From the NCBI RefSeq assembly GCF_002879885.1, contig NZ_PNYA01000027.1, forward strand, positions 49,514 through 113,513: a DNA stretch of 64,000 nucleotides, given 5' to 3'. The DNA comes from Trinickia dabaoshanensis (GTDB lineage: Bacteria; Pseudomonadota; Gammaproteobacteria; Burkholderiales; Burkholderiaceae). The translations under genes and the position numbers were made by a program. The notes beneath the pieces were generated by a model. The model saw only the letters and a list, made by a program, of their open reading frames with translations, ran no database searches and was not told where the DNA came from. This document shows, in pieces, positions 44,264-52,633 of the stretch; within the stretch, counting starts at the first letter, position 1, and each line of letters begins with the position of its first letter.

Positions 44264-45316
44264 ATGACCACACTGGACGATGTCGCTTGTTTAACGCATA
44301 CGGGATCGTTGCTGTCGGCGCAAGGGCGGATTACCGCATCGTATGACCTCGAAGTGGCGGATGCGGCGATCGGCGAATATTGCGCACTGTCGACGTTACA
44401 GGGAATACATAACGCCAACGCCTGCGCCGGCAGCATCTGCTACGAAGGCGCCAGCCGTGCGCATATCATCAACGGGATGGGCGTGACGCTCGGCGACTCG
44501 ATCGTCGGCCTCACCGCGTTGGCGGCGATCAAGCAACGGTATCCGGACTTATCGTTCGCGATCTATCGTCCCAGCCGAACGCCGCTGTTCGTCAAGGCGC
44601 TTTACCATCTCGCGGCGCCGCTGTTCGGCACGATACAGGACCTACCGGTGTCGCTCGATACGTTGCCTGCCGACGAACCGAAAGTCGATATCGGCAATCA
44701 TCTTTTTTGGCCGAAATTTTCGACCATGCCCATGATCGATTTCTTCTTGTGGGCTCTCGGCCTCGATCCCGCGCAGATCCCATCGCAAGAAAAGAGCAAT
44801 GGATGGCTCAAGCGGGTAGCGTTGCCCAAGCTTATGCCGGAATGGAAAGCGCGCCCCTACGTTCTGCTCGCACCGGCGGCCAGCACGCCCGTAAGAAGCA
44901 TTCCTTCGCAATATCTTCCCGAAATCGTCAGCCGGCTATGGGCCGAATTTCGCCTGCCGATCGTCGGATTTTTCCCGATCGAGCATGAGCGCTATACGAA
45001 CGTTTCAAGCAGCTCCGGTAGCACGGCGTCATATCTGGCGTGGGTGCGCGGCGCAACGCTGCTGGTGACTTCGGATACGAGCGCAGTGCATGTCGGCGCG
45101 GGCTTCGACGTGCCCACCGCCGCGTTCTTCACGACGATCCCTTCCGGACTGCGCGCGCGCGACTACGCCAAATGTGCCGCGATCGATCTGCCCATTCCGG
45201 CGTTGACGGGCATTCATGCAAGCGCGCGCCCTGAGGACTTGGCGTTAGTCGAGCGTGCGTACGCGGGATTGGAAGGGGTGGATTGGATCGGTGCCTTGCG
45301 GGCCCGTGCGGCTTAG
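44264..45316 (+). CDS. Heptosyltransferase (GT9)-like glycosyltransferase
   Basis: 350 residues from the ATG at 44264; a GTG one codon earlier is possible. The N-terminal half contains GVTLGDSIVGLTALAAIKQR and AIYRPSRTPLFVK, a nucleotide-sugar-transferase-like Rossmann region. The C-terminal half has LLAPAASTPVRSIPSQYLPE and LVTSDTSAVHVGAGFDVPTA, the typical donor-binding stretch of family 9 heptosyltransferases. It lies in line with the sensor kinase and may modify LPS or a surface protein. Its last 72 nt overlap the oppositely oriented BetR-receiver gene. Confidence 0.75.
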   Translation: MTTLDDVACLTHTGSLLSAQGRITASYDLEVADAAIGEYCALSTLQGIHNANACAGSICYEGASRAHIINGMGVTLGDSIVGLTALAAIKQRYPDLSFAIYRPSRTPLFVKALYHLAAPLFGTIQDLPVSLDTLPADEPKVDIGNHLFWPKFSTMPMIDFFLWALGLDPAQIPSQEKSNGWLKRVALPKLMPEWKARPYVLLAPAASTPVRSIPSQYLPEIVSRLWAEFRLPIVGFFPIEHERYTNVSSSSGSTASYLAWVRGATLLVTSDTSAVHVGAGFDVPTAAFFTTIPSGLRARDYAKCAAIDLPIPALTGIHASARPEDLALVERAYAGLEGVDWIGALRARAA

Positions 45317-46153
45317 CTCGTGCGTGATTTCGGAAAGAAGGATCGGCATTCGAATGGGTTTTTCGATCCATTTACAGCCGAATCGCTGGATCACTAGCGC
45401 GATTTCATCGACGTGAGCCTTGCCTGTTCTCAACTGTCCGGTAAGCAAAAAGATCGGCGCCGAACCGTTGTCGGACCGGCGAATTTCGCCGATGAGTTCT
45501 TCCACCGTTTCGTTGTTGACGAGCCAATCGAGAACGAACGCGTCGTAGGCCGTGTTCTTGAGCTGCTCTCGGAAAGTCGCTAGATCGTAGAACGCCTCGG
45601 CTTGAAGGCCGTGACCGTTTAGATACTCGCAGACGTTGTCTGCTTCGTTCGTATCGGTATCGTCATCGACGACGGCGATCGTCGGTTTGTCGGCCTGAGC
45701 CGTTAGGGGGCGGACCTCGAGCGAGAAGACGCTGCGCGCCTTTCCGGGCGGAGCGATTTCCGCCGGATAGGCGCGCCACGCTCCGCCGATTTCGAGTGCG
45801 ACGAGGTCCAGGGGCGATGGGCCGGCGGCTTCGTCCCCCATGTGGATGATGCAAGGCAATGCGCGGGGACTCACCATGAGCATGCCTTCCACGGCCAAAG
45901 AACCGGCGCTTTCGTCTTCGGGCGTGAGCAATACGCTCGCGGCCTCGCCGAAATAACCGGCGACGGCACCCAACTGCTTCAAATCCCACGGCAGTTGGCC
46001 TTTCATCTTTCTGCTGGCGGCGGAGAAGCTGAGATCGAGGATACGGCTCAGCACGCTCGCCTGTGACCGCTTGGGCACGCCGTGCTTATCCATGAGTTGG
46101 CGAACCCGCAGCGCTACCGCGAGCGCCTCCGTCCCTTCACTTTCTCGGGCCAT
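45245..46153 (-). CDS. BetR helix-turn-helix protein fused to a receiver domain
   Basis: 302 residues from the ATG at 46153, with AAGGAGGAG upstream. The N-terminus (about 10-65, VRQLMDKHGVPKRSQASVLS, SAASRKMKGQLPWDLKQLGA) matches the BetR DNA-binding domain. The C-terminal receiver (about 165-285) has VVDDDTD, the Asp in AFVLDWLVNN, the Thr in IFLLTGQL and the Lys in WIEKPIR, so it should be phosphorylatable. The DNA-binding-first, receiver-last order is the reverse of usual response regulators. The adjacent hybrid kinase on the other strand is a likely partner. Confidence 0.85.
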   Translation of the reverse strand: MARESEGTEALAVALRVRQLMDKHGVPKRSQASVLSRILDLSFSAASRKMKGQLPWDLKQLGAVAGYFGEAASVLLTPEDESAGSLAVEGMLMVSPRALPCIIHMGDEAAGPSPLDLVALEIGGAWRAYPAEIAPPGKARSVFSLEVRPLTAQADKPTIAVVDDDTDTNEADNVCEYLNGHGLQAEAFYDLATFREQLKNTAYDAFVLDWLVNNETVEELIGEIRRSDNGSAPIFLLTGQLRTGKAHVDEIALVIQRFGCKWIEKPIRMPILLSEITHELSRTGPQGTDPIHPFQSRVRTLD

Positions 46154-46569
46154 CACAGTCGGCTCCTCCTTGGGAGCGGACTTTATCGAAAACTGGCGTG
46201 CCGCGCAATGTTGGCGTGAATTTCCTGAGATCATGACTTGACACGCGCGTTTTCCATAGTAAAGTGACGTGAAGCGCAATTCCGAGGGCACATAAAAGCG
46301 CGTTAATCGTGTCAATAACGGCGCGAGGTGGTGGATATGAAGCATGCGAGACACGGGCGGCGGGGATTTTCGCTCGCTGTGTGATTGCCGTAGCGGCGTG
46401 ACGCGCTGGCGTTGTCTGCCGTCGAATTGATGTCGAGTACTTTGTTTTCATTGCCATCCCTCGGCCCGGTGCTGCCCGCTTGGGGCCAGCCGGGTTTCCT
46501 GTGCCGACGACGTTGGTGCGTCGTCGGCGCTTTTTTGCTCCGTCGATCGGAACTCGTTGAGCGGCCGAC
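46154..46569. other. Divergent intergenic region with a candidate leader or small RNA
   Basis: 416 nt between the BetR gene and the next forward gene. A promoter-like pair (TTGACA near 46236, TAAAGT about 16 nt later) points right. The next 230 nt end at a strong terminator (46503-46535) that stops before the next gene. A 15-codon ATG frame (MKHARHGRRGFSLAV) lies at about 46336. Confidence 0.4.
46503..46535 (+). terminator. Rho-independent terminator
   Basis: GCCGACGAC and GTCGTCGGC form a perfect 9-bp stem with an 8-nt loop, followed by GCTTTTTT. It lies upstream of, not after, a known coding sequence, implying a short non-coding transcript or an attenuator. Confidence 0.75.
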
Positions 46570-47184
46570 ATGCTGACGTGGATTGGCAGAGCATTGACAC
46601 GTGCGTTCGAGTTGAAGCGGCTCGATAGAGAAGCCCGCGACCGCGTACGCGTTCAGGGATGCGAGATGGTGGGGCATACCGACCACCGGGCTGTTTGGCG
46701 CATCCGTGCGCCGGGATTGCCGGACAGTTTCATGACGGCGATCTCGGGCAACGGCAACCGAGACAAGCATGTCGTTCACGTGGACACCGAGTTGTTTTAC
46801 CGGGCTTGGCTCGCCACGACGCCGACGCATTGGACGCCGCGTGAAGAGGACTGCGTCGTGCGCGCGGAGATGCGGAAGGCGCGCTTATACCCGGTCGCCA
46901 ATAGCCGCTTCGTTCATAGCAGCCGTAAGCCGGTACCGTTGGCGGAAGCGATCGTGTGGGTGGAGCGGGGTGCTTTGCGCGTGGGTGTGGTGAGCGGAAT
47001 CACGAGCGTGTTTTGGTTGATTGCGAATCGGGCGCAGTCGTTTCCAGTCGAGGTACAGGGCTATGACTCGGCCACGCGTTTGTATGAGTCCGTCGGATGC
47101 GGGCCCGCGCCGTTGTCTTTTAAGAACTTATTCGAGTTCGAGGCCGGCGTGGATGATCGGCAATATCGGAGCGGGTGGAGATAG
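46570..47184 (+). CDS. Hypothetical protein (204 aa), possibly plasmid-fertility-inhibition-like
   Basis: 204 residues. Soluble, mixed alpha/beta, with no export signal or membrane segment. Stretches such as HVVHVDTELFYRAWLA, LYPVANSRFVHSSRKPVPLA, and VVSGITSVFWLIANRAQSFP remind me of proteins annotated as plasmid fertility inhibition factors in Burkholderia, but I cannot confirm this. It lies between two rho-independent terminators and is therefore its own transcription unit, perhaps controlled through the upstream terminator. Confidence 0.6.
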   Translation: MLTWIGRALTRAFELKRLDREARDRVRVQGCEMVGHTDHRAVWRIRAPGLPDSFMTAISGNGNRDKHVVHVDTELFYRAWLATTPTHWTPREEDCVVRAEMRKARLYPVANSRFVHSSRKPVPLAEAIVWVERGALRVGVVSGITSVFWLIANRAQSFPVEVQGYDSATRLYESVGCGPAPLSFKNLFEFEAGVDDRQYRSGWR

Positions 47185-47233
47185 GGTTGGATGTTCATGC
47201 CGGCACTTACGGTATGAAACGTAGGCCGGGAAG

Positions 47234-47266
47234 ACGGCGCGCATCGCGCGCCGTAGCTGTTTTTTT
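47234..47266 (+). terminator. Rho-independent terminator
   Basis: ACGGCGCGC-ATC-GCGCGCCGT, a perfect 9-bp stem, is followed after 5 nt by a run of seven T. It ends the preceding 204-codon gene. Confidence 0.8.
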
Positions 47267-47274
47267 GCGCCCGC

Positions 47275-47475
47275 TTATTGCTTGACGCGATCGACAGCGG
47301 GCCATTTCGCGAAGGCGAAAACCCAAATCATGATCAGGTTGACGACCGGTACGAGCATGGTGAGGAACCACCATCCCGAGTGACCGGTACGACGGATGAT
47401 TCGCACATAGGGGTAAAGCATCGCAAGAGTGAATACGATGCCGATGAGCCACGCCCAAATATTCATTGCGCCCAT
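47275..47475 (-). CDS. Small membrane protein (66 aa)
   Basis: 66 residues with two hydrophobic segments: about 4-25 (MNIWAWLIGIVFTLAMLYPY) and 33-55 (GWWFLTMLVPVVNLIMIWVF). A GGAGAAG lies just before the ATG. The GWWFL...VPVVNLIMI pattern is common in tiny DUF805-like membrane proteins. Function unknown. It is separate from the ferredoxin gene upstream by about 115 nt. Confidence 0.65.
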   Translation of the reverse strand: MGAMNIWAWLIGIVFTLAMLYPYVRIIRRTGHSGWWFLTMLVPVVNLIMIWVFAFAKWPAVDRVKQ

Positions 47476-47590
47476 TTTTTCTTCTCCGTTAGTGAATTTG
47501 CGTTGTGGTTTTCCCTCGACGCCGCAAATTATCTGCGAATCAATTCATAAAGGCAATGTATATGGATTGGCGTGCGCTCTCGGTGTACTC

Positions 47591-47887
47591 CTATGTCATT
47601 CGGGCGAGCGTAATGGCGCGCTCGGGACACGCCGTCACGCATAGACCGCAAGACCGGCAGGCCTGCGCGTTGGGCGTATAGGAGACTTTCATTCCATGCA
47701 CGCGCTGCTTCAAGCGATGCAGCAGATCGAGGCTAAGGTAATCAGCGTTATCGATGCGCCGGATTTCGAACACGTTTTCAGGGCAAACGGTGACGCAGTC
47801 GCCTTTGCCTTCGCAGCGTTTTAGATCGACGATAGGCTTAATGACGCCCGGCATTTGTTTGCAGTCGCGCGTTGATTGATCGCGCAT
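47591..47887 (-). CDS. Ferredoxin-like 4Fe-4S protein
   Basis: 98 residues from the ATG at 47887, preceded by AGGAGAG. Two cysteine clusters: CEGKGDCVTVCP near residue 25 and CRSCGLCVTACP near 80. The first (C-x5-C-x3-C-P) has three Cys, the second (C-x2-C-x2-C-x3-C-P) has four, suggesting one 3Fe-4S or an incomplete cluster and one 4Fe-4S. It is a small electron carrier. It is the last gene of a run with an ECF sigma factor and a membrane protein. Confidence 0.85.
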   Translation of the reverse strand: MRDQSTRDCKQMPGVIKPIVDLKRCEGKGDCVTVCPENVFEIRRIDNADYLSLDLLHRLKQRVHGMKVSYTPNAQACRSCGLCVTACPERAITLARMT

Positions 47888-47889
47888 GA

Positions 47890-48198
47890 TCACTCTCCTG
47901 TGCGCGGATTGCTGCCCGAGTGCCATGCCGCTCGGAAACGCTCGCGTTCTTCGGGCGTCATCGATTCCCACTTGCGCCAGTGGCGTCGGCCATGCCAGCC
48001 GCGATGTCCGCGGAATCCGCCGAATAGAATGCGGCTCAATGCGAGCAGGCCCAGCGCATGGGCGAAATCGATCGCACGGGCGCCTGCGAAGAGCGCCGGA
48101 ATCACCCAATTCCATAGCATCATGACCACCCATCCGAGCGCGGCTATCGCGACTACGACGAGCAGCGCTTTGCCCGCGCATTTGATTCGAAGATTCAT
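47890..48198 (-). CDS. Two-helix membrane protein in an ECF sigma operon
   Basis: 102 residues with hydrophobic segments at about 8-33 (ALLVVVAIAALGWVVMMLWN) and 45-58. These are followed by a His/Arg/Gly-rich stretch (GGFRGHRGWHGRRHW) and a charged helix (SMTPEERERFRAAWHSG). No family recognised. It lies 12 nt after the sigma factor gene and 2 nt before the ferredoxin gene. It could act as a small anti-sigma or as a metal or redox sensor for the sigma factor, but no anti-sigma domain is visible. Confidence 0.7.
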   Translation of the reverse strand: MNLRIKCAGKALLVVVAIAALGWVVMMLWNWVIPALFAGARAIDFAHALGLLALSRILFGGFRGHRGWHGRRHWRKWESMTPEERERFRAAWHSGSNPRTGE

Positions 48199-48210
48199 TC
48201 GTAGACTCCT

Positions 48211-48792
48211 TTAGAGATCCAGTTCGTCATAAATGGGTTGAAGCCGGGCGCGCAGATGCAGGACCGCATAGCGTTTGCGCGCGAGCAGGGTATTGAGCGC
48301 GACACCGCTTTGCGTGGCCATCGCCTTGAAGGGCAGACCTTCAAGTTCGTGCGCGATGAATACGTCACGTTGTTCGGGCGGCAACTCGTCGAGTGCATCC
48401 TGCAAGGCCTTGAGCAACAGCGTGCGAGCGTAGAGCGCTTCGGGACCCGCATCGTGCGCCGGCAGCGCGAGGTCCAAGCGATACTCGCCGTCGGCATCGT
48501 CCTCGCTCGCGAACACCTCGGTCAGCGGCTGCTCCTTCTTCTTGCGAAAACGATCGATGATCCGGTTGCGCGCGGTCCGAAACAGCCACGCGCTTGCCTG
48601 TTCAATCGGTGCGGGAAGCCGGTACGCCTGCACGAACTCGCCGAACACATCTTGGAGAATGTCTTCGGCGTCGTCCGGATCGCGTATCCGCCGCCGGATG
48701 AAATTCACTAGCCTCGTTCGTTCGCGCATCACTATCGCGGTGATGTCGCGGTCTGGTTCGGTCATCGTGCGCGAAGTGGTTGGCGATTGCAT
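48211..48792 (-). CDS. ECF-type RNA polymerase sigma factor
   Basis: 193 residues. Region 2 is seen in RTRLVNFIRRRIRDPDDAED, ILQDVFGEFVQAYRL and ASAWLFRTARNRIIDRFRK. Region 4 is in LPPEQRDVFIAHELEGLPFK and SGVALNTLLARKRYAVLHLR. It directs RNA polymerase to a small stress regulon. The start could be at 48792 (AGGTG just upstream) or the ATG at 48765. It heads the operon with the membrane protein and ferredoxin. No recognisable anti-sigma gene follows. Confidence 0.9.
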   Translation of the reverse strand: MQSPTTSRTMTEPDRDITAIVMRERTRLVNFIRRRIRDPDDAEDILQDVFGEFVQAYRLPAPIEQASAWLFRTARNRIIDRFRKKKEQPLTEVFASEDDADGEYRLDLALPAHDAGPEALYARTLLLKALQDALDELPPEQRDVFIAHELEGLPFKAMATQSGVALNTLLARKRYAVLHLRARLQPIYDELDL

Positions 48793-49090
48793 GCACCTGA
48801 AGACGTTTCAGGCGCGCGGATATTGTGGCGTGCGCGAAAAATTACCGGCCCCGTGGCGGTGGCGGCGGTAATGGCCGAACATGTGGCCGATTTGGCTGGA
48901 TTGTATGTGCCTTCGCACCCTTGACGCTTAAGGGGCGCTCGACCATAGTGGGTCACTCGTTCGATGCGATTGGCTGATGTCATGATCGAGTTCTTTTATC
49001 GAGTTGAGGGGGTGGCCGGCTTCACGCTTGTGAGCGGGCAATTGAAGCGGCGCGCAACGCCCGCTTGGTCGCCGCGTTAGGAGCACCGGC

Positions 49091-49843
49091 ATGAGCGACC
49101 AAACCGCTCGAACCTCGGATCTTGCGATCGCGTGTATTCATTGTGGTGGCCGAATTCCGGAGCCCGCCGCGTTTTGCCCGCACTGCGGCGCGCCGCTGGC
49201 TGCTCACGCTTCGGTTGCGATGCAAGCGGAAGGCGGTCAGTCCGCTCCTATGACGCGCTTCGAGCCGCCCGCGCGCTCGTTTGCATCTACCGATTTCGAA
49301 GGAGATCTCGATGCGCCATCCGGTGCACCGCCGGATCTGCCTGCCGCGATGCCGGAGAGCGAGCCGTATGGTGGGGCGGGTGGTGCTCGCTTCGCGGCTT
49401 GGCGGCAGTGGGGCCTGAAAAGCGGCGTCGGGTTGGCTCTCGCTGCTGGTGTCGTGCTGGCCGGCAGCCTGACTGTATTGCACCGGTACGACGATGCTTC
49501 GAATCCCGCCGGATTGGACAAGAGCGCGTGGAATTCAGCCGACGGTTCGACGGCGCTCAATGGCTCGGAGGAATCGAATCTCAATGGGTCTGCGAACGAC
49601 GCGGCCAGAGCGGCGGATGCGACGGGGCAAGGCGCCGGCACATCGGCATCCGGTGCGGTGACGCCGCCCGTTGCGAACGCCGGTACTCAGCGAGCGCAGA
49701 CGGGCAGGGCAGGCGCCGGGCAGCGCCGGCACCTCTCCCGGGGGAGAGCCCACGCGCATTCGCATGCCAAGATCTGGCATAGGCCCACTCGGGATACGAC
49801 TTACTTGCATTCGGATGTGCGAGTGGGGCGGTGGTTTGGGTGA
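49091..49843 (+). CDS. Zinc-ribbon membrane protein with disordered tail
   Basis: 250 residues. The N-terminal zinc ribbon has two CxxC pairs (CIHCGGRIPEPAAFCPHCG, about 15-33). A Pro/Glu-rich linker leads to one membrane segment at about 109-128 (SGVGLALAAGVVLAGSLTVL). The rest is Ser/Ala/Asn/Gly-rich and probably periplasmic, with a basic His-rich end. Similar proteins are widespread and of unknown role. The Arg/His-rich last 50 residues differ in character from the rest and may reflect a shifted frame. Confidence 0.65.
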   Translation: MSDQTARTSDLAIACIHCGGRIPEPAAFCPHCGAPLAAHASVAMQAEGGQSAPMTRFEPPARSFASTDFEGDLDAPSGAPPDLPAAMPESEPYGGAGGARFAAWRQWGLKSGVGLALAAGVVLAGSLTVLHRYDDASNPAGLDKSAWNSADGSTALNGSEESNLNGSANDAARAADATGQGAGTSASGAVTPPVANAGTQRAQTGRAGAGQRRHLSRGRAHAHSHAKIWHRPTRDTTYLHSDVRVGRWFG

Positions 49844-50353
49844 GGCAGACTATAACGGTAGATTTGGGTTGCGATATCACCGTTTGTTTTATGGATTAAG
49901 ATATCCGAATGAGGCGTAGTAGCGATGGAGTATTCCGTTTAGTGGAATCTCACATATTGAGCATTTGTCATCGCCTTGTCGCATTCGTGGGAGTGGCTGA
50001 CGCGGGATAAAAATATTCCATAAGATCTAAAAATTTGTTGGCTTTTTGTATGAATATAAGTATATATTCGACGAAACATCGGTAGCATCTTGATGTAATC
50101 GAGATCCGTCTGCACAGCGGAACGAACGCGTTTACGGGGCCATGCCTGGGACGGCGGTGCCTCACGGTTAGTTTCGGTCCTACTTGGGGTCCAGTTCATT
50201 CGTCGCGACGATCATTCTCTGTTTTTCCAGAGGGTGCGGGCCGCGCGAACCGGTTTTGCTCTCGCAATATATGGTTGATTTCGTCTTGTTATTTTGATTG
50301 ATCTAAATTGAAGTAATGAAATCGATGGCTCTATAAAAAATAGGGGCGTTATC
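49844..50353. other. AT-rich intergenic boundary of the polyketide locus
   Basis: 510 nt with clearly lower GC than either side, especially 50000-50090 and 50260-50345 (TAAATTGAAG, ATGAATATAAG runs). No gene is supported. It probably carries the promoter of the OmpR-type regulator, and its composition suggests the edge of an acquired segment. Confidence 0.55.
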
Positions 50354-51112
50354 ATGAATATATTGATCCTTGATGAGAGCGTCAAGAATGCAGGGGCGCT
50401 CGAGAGGTTTTTGATCGAGAGCAATTTTCAAGCGTCACATGCGCAGAGCCCAAGAGTCGCTCTGGAAGCGGCAAGTGTGATACCCGTGGATTTCATTGTT
50501 CTTGATTGGTTGTCGAAGTCGTTTGTATCGGAAATGACGATCGAATCGATTCGCTCCGAGCAAAAACGCCATATTCCTGCCATCGCGCTGGTCAACCTCC
50601 GTTCGGAGATTGACGCGTTGCTACAGGCGGCCGAGGTGGTCGACGAATACATCTTGAAGCCGTTTAGCGGCCTTCAGCTCGCAACGAGAATACGGATTCG
50701 CAGCCGGACGCATGCGCAGGGCGACACGCGGGCAGGCTTCATCGAGGTCGGCATGTACCTCCTCGATACACGGCGCAGAAGAATTTCCTTGCGTGGTCAG
50801 GAGGTCGAATTGACGATGAAGGAATTCGAGGTGATCGCGCTGTTGTTCAGTAACGTTGGCAAGGTGGTCTCGAGGCAAATGCTATCGGTCGCCGTGTGGG
50901 GAAGACAGTTGGATGCCGATTCGCGCACAGTCGATACCCACATTTATCGGCTGCGCAAGAAATTGCGGCTTACGCCCGAGAACGGCGTAACGTTCGCTTC
51001 CGTTTATACACACGGCTACCGGCTGGACGAAGCAAACGCGCCCAACGCGGATATCGAAGCTGGCCAACTGCGGGCTCCCGCTTTACCCCCAGCCGATGCG
51101 ATCGAAACGTAG
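50354..51112 (+). CDS. OmpR-type regulator with a degenerate receiver
   Basis: 252 residues. The receiver has LDES at residues 6-9 (Asp7, Glu8) and Asp51 (FIVLDWLSK), and the Lys in YILKPF, but the switch Thr/Ser region reads IALVNLRSE, so the expected Thr is Val. Phospho-switching is doubtful. The winged-helix DNA-binding domain is intact: LTMKEFEVIALLFSNVGKVV, RTVDTHIYRLRKKL, VYTHGYRL. No kinase is near it. It faces the polyketide genes and is their likely cluster-specific regulator. Confidence 0.88.
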   Translation: MNILILDESVKNAGALERFLIESNFQASHAQSPRVALEAASVIPVDFIVLDWLSKSFVSEMTIESIRSEQKRHIPAIALVNLRSEIDALLQAAEVVDEYILKPFSGLQLATRIRIRSRTHAQGDTRAGFIEVGMYLLDTRRRRISLRGQEVELTMKEFEVIALLFSNVGKVVSRQMLSVAVWGRQLDADSRTVDTHIYRLRKKLRLTPENGVTFASVYTHGYRLDEANAPNADIEAGQLRAPALPPADAIET

Positions 51113-51142
51113 CGAACGGGGAGCGGCATGCTGTCATCGCCG

Positions 51143-52165
51143 CTACCACCGTATTAATGCGGATCCCCAGGTGAAACCCGATCCCATCGTGGGCGTCAGG
51201 ACCAGATCGTTCTCCTTGATGCGTCCGTCCGCAACGGCCTCGGCAAGCGCGAGAGGAATCGACGCGGCCGAGGTGTTGCCGTGATGATCGAGAGTCAAGA
51301 CGATCTTTGCCATCGGCAGTTGTAGCTTTTCGCCCAGTGTCTGCACGATGCGTTGATTCGCCTGATGAGGCACCACCCAGTGCAGGTCGTCCTTGGTCAT
51401 GCCATTGGCCACCAGGGCTTCCTGCGATGCTTGCGCGAGATTGACGACGGCATGCAGAAATACCTCGCGCCCTTCGAGCTGCATCTTTCCGGCCGTTTGG
51501 GTCGATGACGTTCCGCCGTCGGTATGAATCTTGTCCTGATGCCGTCCGTCGGAATAAAGATGGGTGGACAGAATGCCTCTCGGTTGGTCGCCGGCCCGGC
51601 GCTCGGCGCGTAACACTACAGCGCCGCCGCCGTCGCCGAAAAGCACACAGCTATTGCGATCATTCCAGTCGATGATGCGCGACATCGTTTCCGCGCCGAT
51701 CACCAACGCCGTGCGCACCTGACCGAGGCGAATCATGTTGTCGGCGATCGACAATGCGAAAACGAATCCTGAACAGACCGCCTGCACGTCGAATGCAAAG
51801 CCGCCCGTCATGCCGAGCGCCGCTTGTACGCGAACCGCGGTCGCGGGCATGGTCCGGTCAGGCGTGCACGTGGCCAGCACGACGAGGTCGACGTCAGGGC
51901 CATGGATGCCGGCCTGTTTTAGGGCGGCCTTCGCCGCCCCTATCGCGAGATCCGAGGTGTTCTCTCCCTGCGCGGCGATCCGTCGTTCCTTGATGCCCGT
52001 ACGTTGCAGTATCCACTCGTCCGAGGTGTCGACCATCGTGGCCAGTTCATGGTTCGTCAGCCGGCGCTCTGGAAGCGCCGACCCGCAACCGACTACACGG
52101 GAGGCCCAGTTCGTCACGGCATATCGAGCCGTCGTTGAATCGACGGTATCGGTTGTTTCCGTCAT
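51143..52165 (-). CDS. FabH-like ketosynthase III
   Basis: 340 residues. The catalytic triad of beta-ketoacyl-ACP synthase III is in place: Cys131 in [11 protein letters not shown], His267 in [10 protein letters not shown], Asn297 in HHGNTSAAS. It begins with an extra 15-20 residue N-terminal extension. FabH enzymes condense an acyl-CoA starter with malonyl-ACP; in natural product loci they often set up the starter unit or form a final bond. It sits next to a free ACP gene (55 nt) in a reverse-strand run that continues to the PKS. Confidence 0.9.
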   Translation of the reverse strand: MTETTDTVDSTTARYAVTNWASRVVGCGSALPERRLTNHELATMVDTSDEWILQRTGIKERRIAAQGENTSDLAIGAAKAALKQAGIHGPDVDLVVLATCTPDRTMPATAVRVQAALGMTGGFAFDVQAVCSGFVFALSIADNMIRLGQVRTALVIGAETMSRIIDWNDRNSCVLFGDGGGAVVLRAERRAGDQPRGILSTHLYSDGRHQDKIHTDGGTSSTQTAGKMQLEGREVFLHAVVNLAQASQEALVANGMTKDDLHWVVPHQANQRIVQTLGEKLQLPMAKIVLTLDHHGNTSAASIPLALAEAVADGRIKENDLVLTPTMGSGFTWGSALIRW

Positions 52166-52220
52166 TGTTTCGTACTCCCGTGCGTATCGTGGTTGCGGTC
52201 AAGCGGTGGAGCGCGTTTTA

Positions 52221-52565
52221 CTACCAGTTGCCGGTGCCGGAGGCCGGGCTGCTGGACGCTACGGCGTAGTCCCCTTGGCCGGCCTCCGCGGGCTGGGCCA
52301 GTGAGAGAAGATGTTCGGCCAGCGATGCGAACGTGGGGTAATCGAACAGGACCGTATCGTCGATCTTGATTTTGAGCCGCTCCTCGAGGAAGAACGCCAA
52401 CTCGACCGAGTGCATCGAGTCGAAGCCCGCCTCGGCGAACGTCTGGTCGAAGTCGGACGGCACTTTCAGATGGTTAGCCTCGGTCCACTCCTCGACCCAC
52501 GCGAGAATCTTCGCCGTGGTGATCTTGGCGCCGTCCACGGCGGAGGATTGAAGTTGGTCGCTCAT
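52221..52565 (-). CDS. Free acyl carrier protein
   Basis: 114 residues from the ATG at 52565. The phosphopantetheine attachment Ser50 is in EAGFDSMHSVELAFFLEERL, followed by IDDTVLFDYPTFASLAEHLL, the standard helix III-IV end of PKS-type ACPs. The C-terminus from about 92 is Gly/Ser/Ala-rich and disordered. A 68-nt gap separates it from the PKS gene. It likely carries substrates for the FabH-like enzyme or for the SDR/hydratase steps. Confidence 0.88.
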   Translation of the reverse strand: MSDQLQSSAVDGAKITTAKILAWVEEWTEANHLKVPSDFDQTFAEAGFDSMHSVELAFFLEERLKIKIDDTVLFDYPTFASLAEHLLSLAQPAEAGQGDYAVASSSPASGTGNW

Positions 52566-52633
52566 GGCGTTTGCTCCGAAAAAACAGGTTAGGGGCGGGG
52601 GAATACCAGGTTGGTCGTGAACCAATGCGCTCT

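Noticed and set aside
49690..49843. Frameshift at the end of the zinc-ribbon protein
   Set aside because: The His/Arg-rich end is odd, but the reading frame is open and no better continuation was found in the other frames.
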